Shown here piece by piece: positions 60,083 to 64,000 of a stretch of 64,000 bases of DNA. The position numbers were made by a program, and so were the translations under genes. The notes under the pieces were generated by a model, which was not told the origin of the DNA, made no database searches, and saw only the letters and a list, made by a program, of their open reading frames with translations. Within the stretch, counting starts at the first letter, position 1; each line of letters starts with the position of its first letter. Source of the stretch: Stenocarpella maydis (taxonomy: Eukaryota; Ascomycota; Sordariomycetes; Diaporthales; Diaporthaceae); contig NQMI01000074.1 of the NCBI GenBank assembly GCA_002270565.1, positions 62,001 to 126,000 of the forward strand, written 5' to 3'.

Positions 60083-63000
60083 CTAGCCTCTCCTTCTCTT
60101 CCGGTGCGTGTTCCACTCTGCCCGCACCACACTCATGAACCTGTCTTCATCCTTCACTGGTTGCGGGGATGTCAAAGCTTTCATCACATTCTCAAAGTCG
60201 GCGTCTACAATAAGCTCCTTTTGACCATCGATGAGCGCGGCGCTGGTTGCATGGAGTATTTCCAGCCCGTCGAAAGTCGTCTCTGCCTCTTTCTCTTTGG
60301 CCACACCCGTGACCGGAGATGTCGGTGAGCCCCCTAGCAACATGAAGACGTCCCACACACGTAGCTGTGCTGCAAAAGGTATCGAGAGGTTGAAGAGCGT
60401 CAGATACCACCGTGTTCCATATGCCGTGGGATCAATGCCCATCTCGTTCTTTGGCAGGCCATGTTAGTTGCGGACTGCGAATAAGGACCGGACTGCTCCG
60501 GACTCACCAGCTTCTGGGCTGCTGCCTTTCCGTGCAGCCACTGGTCCTCGAGGTCCTTCAAGGCCAGCATCAGCCCGGCAAAACCACGCTGGTAAAGCCT
60601 CTCCAGACCGCGGAATTGCCATAGCCGGACAAGCATCACGAAACATCTCTCCTCGTCGTAGTAGCACAGCATGGTTGCGGCAAGGCCGGCCATGCCCTGA
60701 ACGTAGCCTGTGTCGAGGAAATATAGGGACATGGCGTGCAGCACGCGGAAGAGTAGCCGCTGGCCACCGCGATACCGTTTGCGGAACATTATATGCTTGT
60801 TGATGGTCCTGGGTACGTCTAGGTCGATCTGTGTGTCGTCTGGCGAGCTCACTTCCTGGAGGCGGTGGAATTCGGCGAAGAGCTGCTCCTCAGTCGTGTC
60901 TGATTTTGCGTTCTGGGCGCTGGCCGAAAGGAACGAGTACCAAGCCGCTCCCCGCCAGCAATCCGGTATGCCTTTCCATGTCCTCTCAATCAGTTTCGGG
61001 CTCTTGACGTCAAACTCGACCACCGTTCCTTGGATTTCGAAATGATGCCCGCTCCCCTTGCCCCTTTTGACCTTAGCTATGTCCTCCACAGCGAACGTCG
61101 CGCCCTTGCCATCCCTACCCTTGATGAGAGTCTTGGCCATTCTCCTCCACTTCTCGGTTCTCTTGACCTCCCTTTCGTGGGCATCCTTGATGGCCTGCTC
61201 ACTCTTTTGTTCCTCTTCGATGTCCACCAGGCCTGGCGAGAGGGCAAGCATCTCGCCCGCCTCGTCAATGATCTTCCTGTCGCGGTTGTGTGGAAGCAGG
61301 TTCGCTGCGGTTCGGATCCCCGATCTGACGGTAAACCTCGACGACGTCGAAAACCCCGAGGTTTGCGTGTTGAGCGACCGGGCCGAAACCTTCCTACTGG
61401 GTATCCGACTCAGCCGCGGTGGCGACGACGGCCCATCGGCCCTCTTAGTCAACACATTGCGGCCGTTGCGCCTCCCGACCGTAGAATGTAGCGATTTTGT
61501 TTCTGCCGGGATACTCCGTCTCGATTTTGGTCTTTGGGGGTGTATGAAACCGTAGCGATCGACGTCGTCCACTTGGACGTTTTCCCAGTCCTCGATGCCG
61601 CCCGCAAGCTCATACTCACTGCGGCGCGTGTTACCTTGTGGCGACGGCAGCGAAGTGGCCGACAACGGCGAAGTGGGACAGAGGTACAAAGCTCGGACGC
61701 TTTGCCTCCTTTTTCTTTCTCTGCAGTGGGGCGAGAGGACGAGCGTTAGCAGGCACATTGGACATGCATAGAATGGATTACCAAAGGAAAACCATACGCG
61801 ACAATATCTTCCCCGTCGGATGGGAGCTGATGCCCATCCTCGGCGGGCTCACCAGAGGGTGACCCAGGAGCCCCATCTTGCCAATTGACCAAGTCGCTAG
61901 ATTCATAGAGTGATCTCACCTTTTGTGACTCCCTCTCTGTATCTACCGACATGACTCGTATGTTGGGCAAGGACAGCTTCCTCGCCGAGTCCGTCGGTTC
62001 TGGCCGTGGGCTGAGGCCGGCGGCGGGCTTGGAGGCTGGGGCGCCGTCGGCCGAGGAGGCAGCCGGCACGGGGGCTGGGGCGGGGCGCGTGGTGGGAGAC
62101 ATCTGCATCTCGGGGGGGCCAGGTGCAGGGTTCGGGGGGCTTACGGCGCGCTTGCCTCCAAGCAAGATGCTTCCCCTCTTGGAGAAATTGAGGCTGTCGA
62201 TGTCATCGAGGAATCGGCCCTCGGGGATGCTTGTGTTGATGGGGTGGAAGTCGTTCTGTTGCGGCGGCGGGTGGGCGGGCCCAGATAGGGGTGTTCTCTG
62301 GCCGCTCGGGTCTGGAGATTGCATGTGGCTGTCAAATTGATGGATCTCTTGGCGACTACCAGGTACCGAATCGGGGGCTTTAGGCGAGGGGGATAAATGG
62401 GGCGCTGGAGATGGCTGGGACAGGCCTGATTGGTGAGACTGGGGATAATGCGGAGGAGTGGGTGCAGCGGCGGCCTCGGTCAGGTTCTTCTTCCTCAGGC
62501 GCTTCATGGGCGGCGGGGGCAGCTTGAGGCTGAGACCCTTGACGAGCCTCTTCGTTGGCGTGTGCCTGGGGTAGGCCACGGAGGCGACTTCCGATATGTC
62601 GGAGTCGGTGACGGACCAGCGGCTCTGGAATGAGGGGCGGGAGGTGTGCTGGGATGTGCAGGGCTCATCAGAGGCCAGGGCCGGGGTGTGCTCGTCGGTG
62701 GAGTAGATGGATGGGGTGTCTGCTACATCAAGCTTTCCTTGGTAGTCGTAGCGGAATGCGTCGTCGTCGTCTTCTTCTTCGTCGTCGTCTTCATCCTCCT
62801 CATGCAGGGTGGCCGATGCAGAAGACAAGGTGCCCAAGAGCGAGTCACGCCTCCAGTCGGCGCAGATGGAGGAGCCTGCTGTTGAGGCGGTGGTTGAGGT
62901 CGAGGGCGCGGGTGAGTGATTGCTCTGGCATTGGGGTCGAAGAGCGGGATGAAGAGGCAGAGGCAGATGCAGGCGCAAATGAAGATGCGAGTGACGCTCA

Positions 63001-63500
63001 ACCTCAGCCTCAGCCTCAGCCTCAGCCTGCTCCTGATCCTGATCTTGATGCTTCTCGCGAGTAGCGGCGGGCGGGGGCCCAACGAATGAATCTGAGGTGG
63101 TGGTGGTGGGTGTGGGTGTGGGTATGGGTATGGGTATGCTTGTCGCGTTGTTGAGTTCTCGCGGGGCGACGGGTGAAGGAGGGAGCTGGGTGCGGGAGGA
63201 GGAGGACGACGAGGAGGACGAGGCAAGTGGGCGGCGGCTGGTTCGAAGGGGGTTGCGAGGCGGAGGAAGGAGAATCGGGGGCTGGGCCTGGGCCGTCTGC
63301 TCGTAAGGCAGGGCAATGAGGACGGGAGTACGTGCAGGCGCATGTGCAGATGCACGCGCACGAGCACGAGTGGGCTCAGATTCTGGGGGGGCAGGAATGT
63401 GTGGAATGTAGTGCAGGCCAGTCGCCGACGCCCTCTCGCTCCTGGGCTTGGTAGCAGTGCTCCCGCCAGACCTCAGGTTGGCAAATCGTTGTGGTCCCAT
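60083..63500 (-). CDS. TBC-domain Rab GTPase-activating protein
   Basis: Three exons (63500-61798, 61720-60508, 60448-60083) give 1,093 aa. The first intron (GTATGG, branch TGCTAAC, acceptor CTGCAG) was chosen because it alone joins the frame carrying the SEYELAGGIEDWENV segment; the open frame's earlier GTG codon is not used, and the first ATG (63500, A at -3) starts MGPQRFANLRSGG. Residues 1-590 are disordered, with Pro, Ser and acidic runs. A conserved segment (EDWENVQVDDVDRYGFI) comes near 600. The TBC domain runs from about 810 (GIPDCWRGAAWYSFL) to about 1050 and keeps both catalytic fingers: IDLDVPR (IxxDxxR, about 866-872) and YVQG (YxQG, about 906). It should therefore stimulate GTP hydrolysis by a Rab in membrane traffic. 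DVDRYGF recalls the region before TBC in yeast Msb3/Msb4, but the exact orthologue is uncertain. Confidence 0.9.
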
Positions 63501-63608
63501 TTTCACCCTGTCCTACAGTGTTTTTTTTTCTTTTCGTTCTTGTTTCTGGACCTGCGCGTACTAATCAGACTTCCAGCCACGGGCAGCCCTGGCTTTATGT
63601 ATGTATTT

Positions 63609-63630
63609 GTGTGTGTGTGTGTGTGTGTGT
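63609..63630. repeat. (GT)11 microsatellite
   Basis: Eleven GT units about 110 bases upstream of the TBC start codon, probably in its leader. Confidence 0.9.
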
Positions 63631-63884
63631 ATGTTTGTTAGTTGTATTGGCGGGTTGGTGACAGAAGAGAGATTATGGAGACGAGTTCAGTCGGACGTAT
63701 AAGTGGTAGCGCAAGCTCATCTGAGAAGCCCAATATATCCACAACTCGGCTCGGATAAGGAAGAAGAACCAAGGAACCGGGCAAAAGATGTCAGAGCAAT
63801 AAGAAATGGAAGCAACGGAGATGGCCCTCATTACATATCCCGAGCAATTGCCCCCTCCACCCACACCGAAGCTACCTAGCATAC

Positions 63885-63914
63885 TACGTAGTCTATATAT
63901 ACGTAGTCTATATA
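63885..63914. repeat. perfect 15-bp tandem duplication
   Basis: TACGTAGTCTATATA occurs twice head to tail with no mismatch. Each copy contains the palindrome TACGTA; related ACTACGTA words occur at 25411-25418 and 51285-51292. Confidence 0.85.
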
Positions 63915-64000
63915 GGTGGAGGTGGACAATGAACATTTCTTACGGTGTCACCCCACCGCCCCGCTACATACCTTTTCGCAGGCGCGGGGCGGACGCCGAC

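Larger units (their letters stand above)
63501..64000. promoter_or_regulatory. promoter region of the TBC gene with GT repeat and 15-bp tandem duplication
   Basis: Upstream of the minus-strand TBC start. A (GT)11 repeat lies at 63609-63630. A perfect tandem duplication of TACGTAGTCTATATA occupies 63885-63914, about 385-415 bases before the start codon. No further gene is visible before the window ends. Confidence 0.5.

Noticed and set aside
61746..61797. Alternative donor (GTAATC) for the first intron of the TBC gene
   Set aside because: Its phase would lead to a stop codon soon after the junction; GTATGG at 61797 keeps the frame into the conserved segment.

Overview
This window looks like nuclear DNA of a filamentous ascomycete (Pezizomycotina, most likely a Sordariomycete). 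The reasons are short 60-100 nt introns with GT-AG ends and CTAAC/CTGAC-type branch sites, strongly GC-rich third codon positions, and the protein content: an Ecl1-family lifespan factor, a hybrid histidine kinase of about 2,000 residues, a TBC Rab-GAP with a very long disordered N-terminus, and an allantoicase. I cannot name the species from sequence alone. Gene density is low: eleven supported protein genes occupy roughly a third of the 64 kb, separated by long GC-rich spacers full of simple repeats and mononucleotide C/G runs.

Layout. 1-8.4 kb: no supportable gene. 8.4-9.4 kb: Ecl1-family gene with a long AUG-free leader. 9.4-17.3 kb: no supportable gene. 17.3-20.9 kb: a soluble epoxide hydrolase and a class II aldolase/adducin-domain protein, both on the minus strand, with AT-rich DNA on either side of the hydrolase. 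22.1-25.0 kb: a convergent housekeeping pair, chaperonin subunit CCT gamma (plus) and a PRKRIP1/DUF1168 spliceosome-associated protein (minus), only 252 bp apart. 27.1-29.0 kb: a Det1-like histidine phosphatase. 30.4-36.5 kb: a giant hybrid histidine kinase (minus). 36.5-43.0 kb: no gene, but a hAT-type MITE with an exact 8-bp target-site duplication. 43.0-46.3 kb: a divergent pair, cytochrome b561 membrane protein (minus) and allantoicase (plus). 46.3-54.8 kb: no gene; tRNA-like A/B-box pairs and several tandem repeats. 54.8-56.5 kb: a Pro/Gln-rich putative nuclear regulator preceded by a start-stop uORF. 60.1-63.5 kb: a TBC-domain GAP (minus).

The genes do not form one pathway. They cover core functions (protein folding, splicing), signalling (two-component phosphorelay, Rab GTPase control, nutrient/lifespan control), nitrogen salvage (allantoicase) and small-molecule metabolism or redox (epoxide hydrolase, class II aldolase, b561). 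There is no secondary-metabolite cluster, CRISPR array, rRNA or confident tRNA. All exon models below were built by hand from splice signals and reading phase; each multi-exon model keeps phase and joins recognisable family sequence. The most interesting items are the hAT MITE, the degenerate receiver placed before the true receiver in the kinase, and a set of mRNA-leader features (start-stop uORF, overlapping uORF, AUG-free leader, CAA repeat).
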